A DNA stretch of 64,000 nucleotides from Mycolicibacillus parakoreensis (GTDB lineage: Bacteria; Actinomycetota; Actinomycetes; Mycobacteriales; Mycobacteriaceae): contig NZ_CP092365.1 of NCBI RefSeq assembly GCF_022370835.2, positions 1 to 64,000 of the forward strand, read 5' to 3'. Shown here piece after piece: positions 43,443-52,451 of the stretch (positions are counted from its first letter, which is position 1; every line of letters begins with the position of its first letter). Below the pieces are notes generated by a model. It saw nothing but the letters and a program-made list of their open reading frames with translations, was not told the origin of the DNA and searched no databases. A program made the translations under genes and the position numbers.

Positions 43443-44427
43443 CTAGCTGTATTGACCACAAGCATTATTGACGCGGCTGATGGGTGGCTTGCCGTCGAGC
43501 GCGGTGTGGCAGCGGTGATGGTTGTAGGTGTGAAGGAAGTCAGCGAGAGCCGCAGTTCGTTCGGCGTTACTGGAGTACGGGCGTACGTAGGCCCATTCGT
43601 CGAGGAGTGTGCGGTTTAGGCGCTCGACCTTGCCGTTTGTCTGCGGGCGGTACGGGCGGGTGTGCTTGTGGATGATGCCGGTGGCGGCCAGGGTCTGAGT
43701 GAACAGTTTGGACCGGTAGCAGGATCCGTTGTCGGTCAGGACGCGCTCGACGGTGATGCCGTGCTCGGTGAAGAAGGTGTTCGCGCGCTGCCAGAATGCT
43801 GCGGCGGTCTCCTTGCGCTCGTTGGTCAGGACTTCGCTGTAGGCGAGCCGGGAGTGGTCGTCGATGGCGGTGTGGACGAAGCTGTAGCCGATGACGGGGG
43901 TGCCGCCCTTGCGTGCGTCGGTCGTGGCCTGTCTATTGGCACCGGCTTGCTGGCGGGGCATGATGCGGTGCCCGCCGCCGTCGGGGATGTTGCCGAGCTT
44001 CTTGATGTCGACGTGGATCAGCTCGCCAGGGCGTGCGCGTTCATAGCGCCGGATGACCTGGCCGGTGGGCCGGTCTATCCAGCTCAGTCGGTTCAGCCCG
44101 TGGCGAGTGAGCACCCGGTGGACGGTGGAGGCGGGCATGTCCAGGATCGGACCGATCCGGGCGGGGCCGAGCTTTCGTTCCCGCCGCAGTGTGCAGACCT
44201 GTTCCTCGATGTCTGAGGCAGTGCGGTGCGGGGTCGTCCGGGGCCGACTCGGGCGGTCGAAAAAGGCCGACATCGCCCTCGGTGCGCCAACGGCGTACCC
44301 ACTTGTAGGCCGTGGCCCGGGAGATGCCCATTTCGTCGGCTACGTGCGCGACGGGGCGGCTGGATCGGACCCGCTCGATCAACAGTCGCCTGCCGTGGAC
44401 TGTGAGCCGGGCATTGGGGTGGGACAC
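43443..44427 (-). pseudogene. IS481-family transposase, frameshifted
   Basis: From GTG 44427 (SHPNARLTVHGRRLLIERV, helix-turn-helix ISRATAYKWVRRW) the frame reads TEGDVGLF and then leaves the family. The match continues in another frame as FDRPSRPRTTPHRT, LRRERKLGPARIG and the DDE integrase core (HVDIKKLG, FVHTAIDDHSRLAY, RVLTDNGSCYRS, PQTNGKVERLNRTL with the catalytic Glu). The switch lies at a run of five T (minus-strand sense, near 44,260-44,266), consistent with one extra base. The stop codon TAG lies in the left target duplication, outside the element. It may be inactive or expressed by slippage. Confidence 0.88.
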
Positions 44428-44731
44428 AAGCTCCTCTGTCGTTGTTGTTCGTCGGACCCGGTTGCCGGACAGGGCCGGGCCCTTCGGAGCCCGGCCCTGG
44501 ATCTGACGGGGGCGCCGGGCGGGCGCCGCGGCGCCACACATTGCGGGTGTTGAGGTGCCGGAGATGGTGCTGGTGGAAATCGCCTCCGCACCGTTGCCGC
44601 CTGCGTCACTGACGGGCTGATGTGGCTGGCCGTGTCCCAAGCGCTTGGACGGCGCACGTTCTGGAACTCAGGGACACAGACGAAGCCGAGCGCTGACGGG
44701 TCCAGAACTGAGTTCATCGATGACACAGGGT
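44428..44731. other. Gap between IS481 transposase and cargo operon
   Basis: Non-coding. It holds the strong hairpin AGGGCCGGGC (44471-44480) with GCCCGGCCCT (44489-44498) around CCTTCGGA, likely a terminator or insulator between the cargo operon and the transposase gene. Confidence 0.5.
44471..44498. terminator. 10-bp perfect hairpin inside the IS481 transposon
   Basis: Perfect 10-bp arms and an 8-base loop containing TTCG; no T-tract follows on either strand, so factor-independent termination is not certain. Confidence 0.45.
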
Positions 44732-45034
44732 TCATGAGGGGATGACTTCTTCCGGCTGAGCGCGGGCCGTATCGACGCGGTCAAGCAGGCGCAGCGCGAG
44801 GAGTCCGCCGACGCCCGGTACGAGGGCCACCAGGTTGGCCGCGGCAGGCGCCTGCTGGAGGCGCCATGTGGCGATCACCACGAACAGGTACGCGCAGCCG
44901 TGGGCCGGGCCTATCAACGACGCCACGGGCTTGAGATGGAGAGTGAACAAGTTGGCCAGCAGCACGATCAAGGAGATCAACTCGACGTGAGCCGCGATGT
45001 GCAGGTGGCGCGGCGAACGCAGATGCACGGTCAC
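44732..45034 (-). CDS. DUF3817 small membrane protein
   Basis: The 100-residue protein has three hydrophobic segments (HVELISLIVLLANLFTLHL, VASLIGPAHGCAYLFVVIAT, ALVPGVGGLLALRLLD) with the pattern and PAHG motif of DUF3817 membrane proteins. GTG 45034 overlaps the stop of the upstream gene (GTGA), with GGAG just before. Function unknown. Confidence 0.7.
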   Translation of the reverse strand: MTVHLRSPRHLHIAAHVELISLIVLLANLFTLHLKPVASLIGPAHGCAYLFVVIATWRLQQAPAAANLVALVPGVGGLLALRLLDRVDTARAQPEEVIPS

Positions 45035-45498
45035 ACTCCTGTGGTGGAGCCGGGACGGATGATCATCAGTACGGTGACGGCTGCCCAGAGCAGGTTGAAA
45101 ATTCCGGTGATCATGGCAAGGCGCCCCGGCGCCCTTGTCGCTGGTCTGGGCGACGCACCGGGGCTGCCTGCCTCGGTCAGGGCGCGGTCCTGGGCGGGCA
45201 GGATCAGCAGGGCCAGGACGCCGGCGGCCACCGCGGTCAGCAGGATCGAGACGATCAGCCAAGCGTCGCCGAGAACGCCGAGGCTGCTCGCGGTGGCGAA
45301 GCCGAAGACGGGGACCACGATGCCGATTCCTGCGTAGATGCGGCAGATGCGGTGCAGCACCCGCAGGGTCGTGCGAGCCTCGCCGCCCTCGCCCAGGGCG
45401 CGGCGCAGCGTCGCGGGAAACATGCTCGCGGCGACGGCGACCGGGCCGATGGCCAAGATCGCAGCCAGGACATGCACGGACAGCAGGAGCTTGGTCAC
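45031..45498 (-). CDS. DUF2269-like integral membrane protein
   Basis: The 155-residue protein has four membrane helices, beginning LLLSVHVLAAILAIGPVAVA and ending LAMITGIFNLLWAAVTVLMII, typical of DUF2269-type proteins. It overlaps its upstream and downstream neighbours by 4 bp. Function unknown; it is a cargo gene of the transposon. Confidence 0.65.
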   Translation of the reverse strand: MTKLLLSVHVLAAILAIGPVAVAASMFPATLRRALGEGGEARTTLRVLHRICRIYAGIGIVVPVFGFATASSLGVLGDAWLIVSILLTAVAAGVLALLILPAQDRALTEAGSPGASPRPATRAPGRLAMITGIFNLLWAAVTVLMIIRPGSTTGV

Positions 45499-45812
45499 GC
45501 CTGCTGCTCCACGGGCGACTGGCGCTCGCCGGTGACCTTCGAGGCCGGGAGGCGACCGGCCTTGGAAGAGCCCTTGAGCCTGTCCCCGTCGACGGTCACG
45601 TCGAAGACCAGGTTCAGCCGCATGGGCTTGGTGATGGCCTGCTTCCAGGTGAGCCGGTCGCCGTCGACGGCGACGTCGCTGAGCTGTACCTCCTCACCGG
45701 CTCCGTGGGCCACTCCGGTCAAGATGCCGTCCTGTCGGCGGAGTTCGACCACAGCTTTGATCTTGCCGATGGGGGTGGCGATGGACAGGTTCCAGGTGCC
45801 TTCAACAGACAT
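45495..45812 (-). CDS. Small beta-rich protein of unknown function
   Basis: The 105-residue protein (MSVEGTWNLSIATPIGKIKA...) has alternating beta strands (LTWKQAITKPMRLNLVFDVTV) like a small calycin-like barrel. No signal peptide. AGAAAG precedes ATG 45812. It is the second gene of the cargo operon. I do not recognise a named family. Confidence 0.65.
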   Translation of the reverse strand: MSVEGTWNLSIATPIGKIKAVVELRRQDGILTGVAHGAGEEVQLSDVAVDGDRLTWKQAITKPMRLNLVFDVTVDGDRLKGSSKAGRLPASKVTGERQSPVEQQA

Positions 45813-45869
45813 GACGATGTTCTTTCTGATGGGGCTTGTTGGAAGGGGGCGCGATGGGCGCGGATGGGA

Positions 45870-46559
45870 TCACAGGGTGGCGGGAGCTTGTCCCCGGGCG
45901 CGCCAGACGGTGCCGCGGCGCTCGTGGGCGAACAGTTCCTCGACGGCGTGCGCGACGCGGGGACCGACTTCGCGCTCCAGCAGATACAGGCCGAGGTCGA
46001 GCCCGGAGGTGACGCCGGCGCCGGTGATCAGGTCGCCGTCGTCGACGACACGGGCGCGGACCGCGTGCGCGCCGGTGGCGTCCAGCATGTCCAGGCCCAT
46101 GTGATGGGTGGTGGCGTGGCGGCCCTCCAGCAGACCGGCCATGGCCAGGACGAGCGAGCCGCCGCACACGGCGGCGACCGTGACGTCCGGGTCGTCCATC
46201 GCCTGCTTCAGCAGCGCGGGAAGGTCGGTAGTCAGCGTGCGGCCCAGCAGTACCGGGATGAACTCATCCTGCTTCCACTCGCCGGAGCCCACCTCTTCCT
46301 CGGGAACTTCGCCGGGCTCGCCGACGCGGCCGGAGGCGCCGGGCACCAGGACCATGTCCGCCCGCTGAAGATCAAGGGCGGTGGTGGCGCGCAGCACCAG
46401 CCCACCGGTGCCGCTGATCACCTCGCGGGGTCCCTCCGCGGAAACCAACTCCACCGTCACCGCCCCCTGCGATGCCATACCACCGGCATACAGCACCTCG
46501 AAGGGGGCGATGACGTCGAGCGGGTCGCAGCCGTCGAACAAGACGACCTGAACGTGCAT
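45870..46559 (-). CDS. DJ-1/PfpI family protein
   Basis: The 229-residue protein has the class I glutaminase-like fold: VQVVLFDGCDPLDVIAPFEV at the start and the nucleophile elbow AAVCGGSLVLAMAGLL with Cys, followed by ATTHHMGLDML. Such proteins include isonitrile hydratases, glyoxalase III and chaperones; the specific role is unknown. It heads the minus-strand cargo operon and is divergent from the GlxA regulator, which has the same fold at its N-terminus. Confidence 0.88.
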   Translation of the reverse strand: MHVQVVLFDGCDPLDVIAPFEVLYAGGMASQGAVTVELVSAEGPREVISGTGGLVLRATTALDLQRADMVLVPGASGRVGEPGEVPEEEVGSGEWKQDEFIPVLLGRTLTTDLPALLKQAMDDPDVTVAAVCGGSLVLAMAGLLEGRHATTHHMGLDMLDATGAHAVRARVVDDGDLITGAGVTSGLDLGLYLLEREVGPRVAHAVEELFAHERRGTVWRARGQAPATL

Positions 46560-46662
46560 GGGGCTGTCCTCCGGGATCGGTTTTGCTCCGTCGCCGGGAA
46601 GTCAACCACCTGCCACCCCAGTTCACCAGTGGCAATAGTGACAAGCTTCAACGGGAAAACGC

Positions 46663-46681
46663 CAAGCCTTATCTAGGCTTG
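46663..46681. promoter_or_regulatory. Inverted repeat in the PfpI/GlxA divergent promoter
   Basis: CAAGCCT (46663-46669) and AGGCTTG (46675-46681) form a perfect repeat with a 5-base spacer in the 197-bp gap between the divergent genes. A likely binding site for the adjacent AraC-type regulator. Confidence 0.55.
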
Positions 46682-46756
46682 TATAAGTGCGATGACATGC
46701 TGTGCTCCTGGAAACGGCACCCCAACCGGTGCACGTCGAGGAGGTAGTTTTCCGCC

Positions 46757-47695
46757 ATGCATACCATCGCCGTTCTCGCGCTGCACCAGGTGATCCCCTT
46801 CGACCTGTCCACACCGATCGAGGTCTTCACCCGGACCCGCCTGCCCGATGGACGGCCCGGCTACCAGATTCGGGTCTGCGCCGAACGCGACGAGATCGAC
46901 ACCGGAACATTCGCCCTGCGCGCACCGTGGGGACTGGAGGGCCTGAAGGACGCGGACACGATCATCGTGCCCGGGGTCGCCGATCCGACCGCCCCACCCT
47001 CGCCACCCGTCATCGACGCCCTGGTGTCGGCCGCCGCAGCCGGAACGAGGGTCGCCTCGATATGCGTGGGCACCTTCCCCCTCGCTGCCACCGGGCTCCT
47101 GGACGGGCTCCGCGTCACGACCCATTGGCGGGCAGCGGATCTTCTCACCGCCCTGCACCCGGGCATCACCGTCGATCCGGACGTGCTCTACGTCGACAAC
47201 GGCCAGTTCCTCACCTCGGCCGGCGCCGCCGCGGGCATGGACCTGTGCCTGCACATGATCCGCTGCGACTACGGCTCCGCCGTCGCCGCCGATGCCGCCC
47301 GCTTGTCGGTGATGCCACTCGAACGCGAAGGCGGACAGGCCCAGTTCATCGTTCACGACCACACACCCTCACCACAGGGTTCAGAGCTGGAGACGCTGCT
47401 CGGCTGGCTGCAGGAAAACCTGGCCCGCGACCTCACCCTCACCGACATCGCCGCACAAGCCGGCACCAGCACGCGCACCCTGATTCGACGTTTTCGCGAC
47501 CAGACCGGCACCACCCCGCTCCAGTGGCTTCACCGCGCCCGCATCCGCCAGGCACAGCACCTGCTGGAAACCACCGAGCACACCGTGGAACGCATCGCAG
47601 CCCAGGTCGGCTTCAGCTCGCCCACCGCCTTCCGCGACCGCTTCAAACGCACCGCCGGCGTCAGCCCACAGACCTATCGACGCACCTTCAGCTGA
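46757..47695 (+). CDS. GlxA-family AraC-type transcriptional regulator
   Basis: The 312-residue protein joins an N-terminal DJ-1/PfpI-like domain (ASICVGTFPLAATGLLDG with the elbow cysteine) to a C-terminal AraC DNA-binding domain with two helix-turn-helices (LTLTDIAAQAGTSTRTLIRR and VERIAAQVGFSSPTAFRDRF). ATG 46757 follows GAGGAGG. It likely regulates the divergent PfpI operon. Ligand unknown. Confidence 0.92.
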   Translation: MHTIAVLALHQVIPFDLSTPIEVFTRTRLPDGRPGYQIRVCAERDEIDTGTFALRAPWGLEGLKDADTIIVPGVADPTAPPSPPVIDALVSAAAAGTRVASICVGTFPLAATGLLDGLRVTTHWRAADLLTALHPGITVDPDVLYVDNGQFLTSAGAAAGMDLCLHMIRCDYGSAVAADAARLSVMPLEREGGQAQFIVHDHTPSPQGSELETLLGWLQENLARDLTLTDIAAQAGTSTRTLIRRFRDQTGTTPLQWLHRARIRQAQHLLETTEHTVERIAAQVGFSSPTAFRDRFKRTAGVSPQTYRRTFS

Positions 47696-47911
47696 GTCAG
47701 TGACTCGGAACCGCCGCCGACCCGACGGCATGGCGCCCATAGCGGGTGCATTGCCCCCTAGAACGAGCGAGCCGACCCGGCTCGGCGAATACGGCTCCCC
47801 GGGGAGGCCGCTGTCCGGCTCTCATCTCGACTGCCCCGCGGACAAGATCCCACGTAGATCCGAGAGCGTACTTACTGACTGTCAACAACGTTTGTGGTCA
47901 ATACACCTAGC

Positions 47912-48346
47912 AAGGCTACGCTTGCGCTGAAAAGTATGCGCCACAGCATCGTTTCCGACTGGCACGGCCTGCGGCCGAGGGCGCTCCAATCCGGGACACG
48001 CCGGTGCGTACCGGAAAATTCAGAGCTTGCTCCTCGACGCCAGACCGGCGTCTCGGTCAAGGGTGGAGGGCGCTGCTGCCATGGGTGTAGCAAAGTGAGC
48101 GCAATCGGCAGACCACGCAAATCGTCGCAGGTAAACACACGATTACGAGGTTCGGCCAGTTTGATTCGGCAATTGGACCATAGCCGAGATGTGCATATCG
48201 TAACTTCCCGGTGATGATAAATATTTGTGGTTAAGGCATTGCGTGGCAAGGGTTTACGAGACAGGCAGATGAGTACCGGGGCGGGCACCGGCTAATGTCA
48301 CTGTCGACGGGCTCGATCGGGCTTGTCCTGAGTCCGAGGTGGTGTG
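47912..48346. other. Gene-free gap right of the IS481 transposon
   Basis: Together with 47,696-47,891 (inside the transposon) this is about 650 bp without a gene that I can support. It ends with the GAGGTGG ribosome binding site of the next small gene. Confidence 0.4.
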
Positions 48347-48541
48347 ATGACACGTAGGCCGACGATGGGCCACCGCGATCGTGTGCGCGTGGAATTCGGC
48401 TTGGCTCCTGAGACCGCCGAACGTGTCTATGAATACGCGAAGGGCCGGGGCTTGTCGCTGTCGGCGGCCGGCACCCTGTTGCTCAACCAGGCGCTCAACC
48501 ACAACGAGACCAATGGAACCGACGACGGGAGCCTGCCTTAA
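48347..48541 (+). CDS. Small ribbon-helix-helix-like protein
   Basis: The 64-residue protein has a basic start, a strand (RVRVEFGLAP), a helix (ETAERVYEYAKGRG) and a second helix (LSLSAAGTLLLNQALNH), compatible with a ribbon-helix-helix DNA-binding domain. GAGGTGG precedes the ATG. A strong hairpin follows 50 bp after the stop. It may be a regulator of the recombinase/transposase genes downstream. Confidence 0.5.
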   Translation: MTRRPTMGHRDRVRVEFGLAPETAERVYEYAKGRGLSLSAAGTLLLNQALNHNETNGTDDGSLP

Positions 48542-48967
48542 GGCATAGGACACAGCAGTAGCCGCGATCCGCGGCAACATCCCTTGAAAACACTGAAAGC
48601 CGGGTTGGGGCCCGGCTTTCAGATAAGCAAAGAGTTGATCGGCTCTTTTAACCCTCCGAAGGAGGACTATGTCTATTTCAGCGTGCCTGCAGGTCGTTGT
48701 CAACCGCCCACGCCGCGCCCGAGGTTGGTGGGGCGTGGGCAAGGCAGCACGAGTGCTGTCCTGCGGTGATCGGCTCGGTCAGAAACGTCGTGTCGCGTCG
48801 TTCCAGCTCAGCTACCGCGGTGTCAGTGACACCGTGACTCGTCACCACCGACCGCTCGATGAGGCCTCGCATCAACGGCCCCGCGGCGTCCCCGCCGCAG
48901 CTGGTCGCCTGGACATCGGCGGTGCCGGCGTGGTCGGTCCGGTGGGTCCGAAACGCGGAGGTCTGCG
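48542..48967. other. Gap with hairpin before the recombinase-like gene
   Basis: Holds the perfect hairpin at 48,593-48,622 and, at 48,658-48,666, a CGAAGGAGG box followed by ATGTCTATTTC, which opens only a short frame. No gene is supported with confidence. Confidence 0.35.
48593..48622 (+). terminator. 12-bp perfect stem-loop
   Basis: CTGAAAGCCGGG (48593-48604) and CCCGGCTTTCAG (48611-48622) pair perfectly over TTGGGG. A terminator-like structure without a long T-tract. Confidence 0.55.
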
Positions 48968-50047
48968 ATGAGGCGGGCTCGGCATCGCGCAATGCCGTCC
49001 ACCGCGCAGATGGGCCCGACCGGTTCCCAGACGAGCCCGGGTCCGGCGACCCCACCACCCGAGCCCGATGCCGAGACGCTGGCCGGGCAGCGCCGGATTC
49101 TGCCGGCGTTGTCGCCGACGATCGATCCTGAGCGCTACGCGCACACCGCCAAGGCAATGATCCGAGGGTTCGACAAAGACCTGGCCGCCGATGCGGTGGT
49201 CAGCGCACGCCGGTTGTGGTGCCAAACCATGCCGGGATCGGCGTTCGCTGATCTTGATGCCGTACGCACGGTGGCCCGCTACTTAGCGCGTGAGGCGGTG
49301 CGCACCGGCACATTCAGCTATAAGGCGGCGTTTCGGCGCGCCAACGTCGACGCCTACATCAATACCGTCAGCACGCGACAAACCAGCCGCAGCGCCCGCA
49401 AAATCCAATCGCAGCTCCACGACGCGGGGCGTTTGCTCTACCCGCGGGAATACCCAGCACGGCGCAGTTTGGCCGCACCGCATGTGCGGCGAATCCCCGC
49501 CGCGTCAGCAGAACAGGTACGCGACTGGTACGCCCTGGCACCCACATTGTCTCCGGCGCTGTCACGGCGGCTGTACACCGTGTTGGACCTGTGTCACGGC
49601 GTAGGTGCACGGCCGCCGGACTTCAAAGTCCTCACCGGCACCTCGATCACCGAAGCCACCTGGGATAACGAGCCGGTCGCCGTCGTACGGTTACCCAACC
49701 GCGCCGGCGGAACGCGACTGGTCCCGGCGGCAGATGCCGAGGTCAGCCAGCGCCTGCTGAAACTGGCCGAAACGTGTGGGCCAGGTTTCTTGTTGACCAC
49801 CGAGACCGGCGAGGTGGAGCGCAACGTCACCAACCGCGTCGCCGAGAAACTACGCAAACACGGCCACCGAAGCCCCAACGCGGCCGCATTACGTAACCGC
49901 TGGCTCCTGGATCTGGCAACCCGAATTCCGGCGGCACTGATGCTGCAACTCGCTGACGTAACCACTGCCCAGATCCTCGCCGACCAGCGCGACCAGCTCC
50001 CCGATTACAGCCTGCAACACACCATCGCCTTGACCAAGGAGCTTTGA
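48968..50047 (+). CDS. Degenerate tyrosine-recombinase-like protein
   Basis: The 359-residue protein has the layout of a phage-type integrase: a helical N-terminal domain, then LYTVLDLCHGVGARPPDFKV (like the box I GxR region), a strand pair with VAVVRLPNRAGGTRLVPAA, and near the end NAAALRNRWLLDLATRIPAA where box II normally reads HxLR. The His is absent and the C-terminal Tyr candidate is in LPDYSLQHT, so activity is doubtful. It is three bases upstream of the DDE-like gene, so the two form an operon. The exact start is uncertain. Confidence 0.6.
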   Translation: MRRARHRAMPSTAQMGPTGSQTSPGPATPPPEPDAETLAGQRRILPALSPTIDPERYAHTAKAMIRGFDKDLAADAVVSARRLWCQTMPGSAFADLDAVRTVARYLAREAVRTGTFSYKAAFRRANVDAYINTVSTRQTSRSARKIQSQLHDAGRLLYPREYPARRSLAAPHVRRIPAASAEQVRDWYALAPTLSPALSRRLYTVLDLCHGVGARPPDFKVLTGTSITEATWDNEPVAVVRLPNRAGGTRLVPAADAEVSQRLLKLAETCGPGFLLTTETGEVERNVTNRVAEKLRKHGHRSPNAAALRNRWLLDLATRIPAALMLQLADVTTAQILADQRDQLPDYSLQHTIALTKEL

Positions 50048-50050
50048 GCC

Positions 50051-51835
50051 GTGACCAACAGCGAATTCGAGCTGCCCTACCGTTTGACCGACCAGTACTT
50101 CCGCCAGGCCAGAATCATCATCGACCGCTCCCGCGTCGAGGAAACCCTCGATGGCTATCACGCCGAAAGCCATGCCGGGGGCCGACCGACCCAAGGCATC
50201 CGTTACACACTGACAGCAGTACTCACCGCCGCACTCAGTTTGATCATGCTCGGTCGTGCCCCGACCCTGAAGTCGATACTGGTGACGATCGGCGGCTTCA
50301 CCGGCACACAACTGACCGAAGTCGGCATGACCGGCCAAGACACCCGCCCGCTGTTCGGCGCGGTCACCGAACAACTACGCGAATACAAACGCTTCACCGC
50401 CTGGCTAAACCGGATGCTCACACCGATCGATCCCGCACCGGACCAACCGGCTGAACGCATCACCAACGCTCAACACCGCCGCATCATCGCCAACCGCACC
50501 CCCCAACAACAAGAGGCCTGCGCCCGGGCAGGCGAACGGCTGAAAACCGTGATCAACGATCTCGTCGCCGCCTCGATCCTCGACCCCCACCCCGCAGCAT
50601 GCCGCGGCGATCTCGTCGCCGATGAAACCATCATCGACCTGGCCAGCCCGGCGGCCGGCCTGGGCACCAAGGACGACAAAAACCGCGGCGCCGCCTCCTT
50701 CGGCAAGTACTACGCACGCGACGGACGCTTTGGCCCGGTGTCCTCAGACGGCCGGGCGACCGGCAAAGCCGGCTTCGGCGTCGGAATAACCGCGCTCACC
50801 CGGGTCGGCCCACCCGACCAACTCCACCAAATCCCGCAGGTGATGCTGGCCATCGACATTCACGAACCCACCTCGGGTAGCCCCGAAGCACTCGACGTAT
50901 GTCTGACGCATGTAAAACGCAGCGGGCTCGACAGCCGGGTGCCCAACGCCAGATACTGGCCGACCCTCACCGTCGACATGGGCTACAACCCCAAAGACAG
51001 CTTCGCCCACGTGATGTTGCGCCACCAATACAGCGCTGTGGTGCGCTACCCGCAACCGTGGAGTCTGTTGGAGACCTCGGCCAACCCGCCCGGAACACCG
51101 GACACCGAACCCCTCCCGGGACCAATCCAATTCGCGGGAAGCTTCTACTGCCCGGCCGCAGAACCCCTGTTGCGCGATCACCGTGTCCCCAAATCACGTG
51201 AGCTGCTCGCCACCAATGACTGGTCAGCCCACGATGAACGTCTCGCAGCCACCCTGCCGCTGTTGATGGGCACCAACTCCGGACCCACCGAGCGACGCAA
51301 ACGTGGCCGGCCACGTCTCGGCGAGCCCTCCCCCACCCGAATCGTGCAAGAACTCGTCTGCCCCGCAGTGCAACGACGGGTGCGCTGCCCACTCAAACCA
51401 GCCTCAATGACCCAAACGCCATTCGGCACACCACTAGTCACACCCACGTGGACTGCCGAAGAGCGCGCATGCTGCACCAACTCCTTCACCACCGTCACCT
51501 TCACCGACCGCCAACTGAAGAAAGCACAGTTCGGCCGCTACCCGGGCGCATCGTGGGAACACATGATCTACTTCGAAGCGGCCCGCGCAGCCACCGAACA
51601 GCGTTTTTCACTCCTGAAATCCCCGCATATCGCCAGGATGGTCGAAATGCGATGGGGACCTCGACGCGAACCCATGGTCAAGATCCTGCTGGCCCTCGCC
51701 GTCGCCGCGACCAACCACCAGATCCAAAAGAGCCACAACCCCACCAAACGCAGAGCCGAATCCACCGACATCCGCTGGCGCCAACTCGCCCACCACCTGG
51801 GACGCGACCCCGTCCGAACACCACCGCGAACCTAA
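50051..51835 (+). CDS. DDE-transposase-like protein
   Basis: The 594-residue protein looks like a DDE transposase: ADETIIDLA (first Asp/Glu region), LTVDMGYNPKDSFAHVML (second Asp region) and AATEQRFSLLKSPH (Glu in the last catalytic helix), with a Cys-rich insertion (ELVCPAVQRRVRCPL and ERACCTNSF) that may bind zinc. I cannot assign an IS family. The pairing with a recombinase-like partner suggests a two-gene mobile element. GTG 50051 directly follows the upstream stop. Confidence 0.6.
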   Translation: MTNSEFELPYRLTDQYFRQARIIIDRSRVEETLDGYHAESHAGGRPTQGIRYTLTAVLTAALSLIMLGRAPTLKSILVTIGGFTGTQLTEVGMTGQDTRPLFGAVTEQLREYKRFTAWLNRMLTPIDPAPDQPAERITNAQHRRIIANRTPQQQEACARAGERLKTVINDLVAASILDPHPAACRGDLVADETIIDLASPAAGLGTKDDKNRGAASFGKYYARDGRFGPVSSDGRATGKAGFGVGITALTRVGPPDQLHQIPQVMLAIDIHEPTSGSPEALDVCLTHVKRSGLDSRVPNARYWPTLTVDMGYNPKDSFAHVMLRHQYSAVVRYPQPWSLLETSANPPGTPDTEPLPGPIQFAGSFYCPAAEPLLRDHRVPKSRELLATNDWSAHDERLAATLPLLMGTNSGPTERRKRGRPRLGEPSPTRIVQELVCPAVQRRVRCPLKPASMTQTPFGTPLVTPTWTAEERACCTNSFTTVTFTDRQLKKAQFGRYPGASWEHMIYFEAARAATEQRFSLLKSPHIARMVEMRWGPRREPMVKILLALAVAATNHQIQKSHNPTKRRAESTDIRWRQLAHHLGRDPVRTPPRT

Positions 51836-52147
51836 CCCGGTCCCAACTCAGGGGCGGGCCACCCACCATCCGGGCGGCCCGCCCAACGGCATCCCCACCG
51901 AAAATCAAACCCCTGAGAAAAACATCCCCACCACAGGCAAAACGCCCCAACACCCCTGACAACCACCCGACGACCCCGACCACCCCGCCACCCACTCACC
52001 CGATGACCGCCCACGGCGACGTCAACCAGCCCCCGACAGACACACCCGACGCTGCTTGAACCGGGTCGAAAAACCTCTGGAGAAACCGAAAATAATCCCT
52101 TGACCCACCACTGAAAAACATGCGATAGCCTGCAGAAATGAACCGAT
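51836..52147. other. Gene-free gap after the transposase-like gene
   Basis: High-C, low-complexity sequence without a supported gene. It may contain the right end of the preceding element; I did not find matching terminal repeats. Confidence 0.35.
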
Positions 52148-52212
52148 CACATTGAGCGGTTCTTGGAACTGCCGGCATTAAGGTCACGAACTCATTTTGA
52201 GGGCGTGACCTT
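52148..52212 (+). repeat. Direct repeat (copy 2) of the hsd leader
   Basis: Begins CACATTGAGC like 25,021-25,030 and continues with gaps and substitutions through the same AGGTCACGAACTC and CGTGACCTT hairpin arms. Confidence 0.7.
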
Positions 52213-52220
52213 TGTGTTTG
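52180..52220 (+). terminator. Hairpin terminator in leader copy 2
   Basis: AAGGTCACG (52180-52188) pairs with CGTGACCTT (52204-52212), with CTCA/TGAG extending inside, followed by TGTGTTTG. Confidence 0.6.
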
Positions 52221-52451
52221 GGGGGTCTGTGGGTGCGGAGCTGGCGGCTGGGCGGTTTTGGGGAGTTGGCCGCGCAAGTCCCCGAATCGAGGGTTGGTTA
52301 CCGCCGATGATCGCGTGTGGCGAATATGGGATCCGTTTAGGCTTGGGCCACGCTGGCGCCGTAGGCCGTGTGCCGGATGCGGCGGTGTGTCGGTGGCGCT
52401 TTATATACAGTTCGTTCAGTTTGAACTGACGAGCTTAGAGGTGGGCTGACG

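Larger units (their letters stand above)
43448..47905. mobile_element. IS481-family cargo transposon (4,458 bp)
   Basis: The ends are imperfect 25-bp inverted repeats (22 of 25 matching): TGTATTGACCACAA at 43448-43461 and its reverse complement at 47892-47905, with similarity continuing inwards. The six bases CCTAGC flank both ends (43442-43447 and 47906-47911) as a target duplication. Inside are a frameshifted IS481-type transposase, a four-gene minus-strand operon and a divergent AraC/GlxA regulator. The high-GC Streptomyces-like coding style of the cargo differs from the AT-richer genes on the left. Confidence 0.88.
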
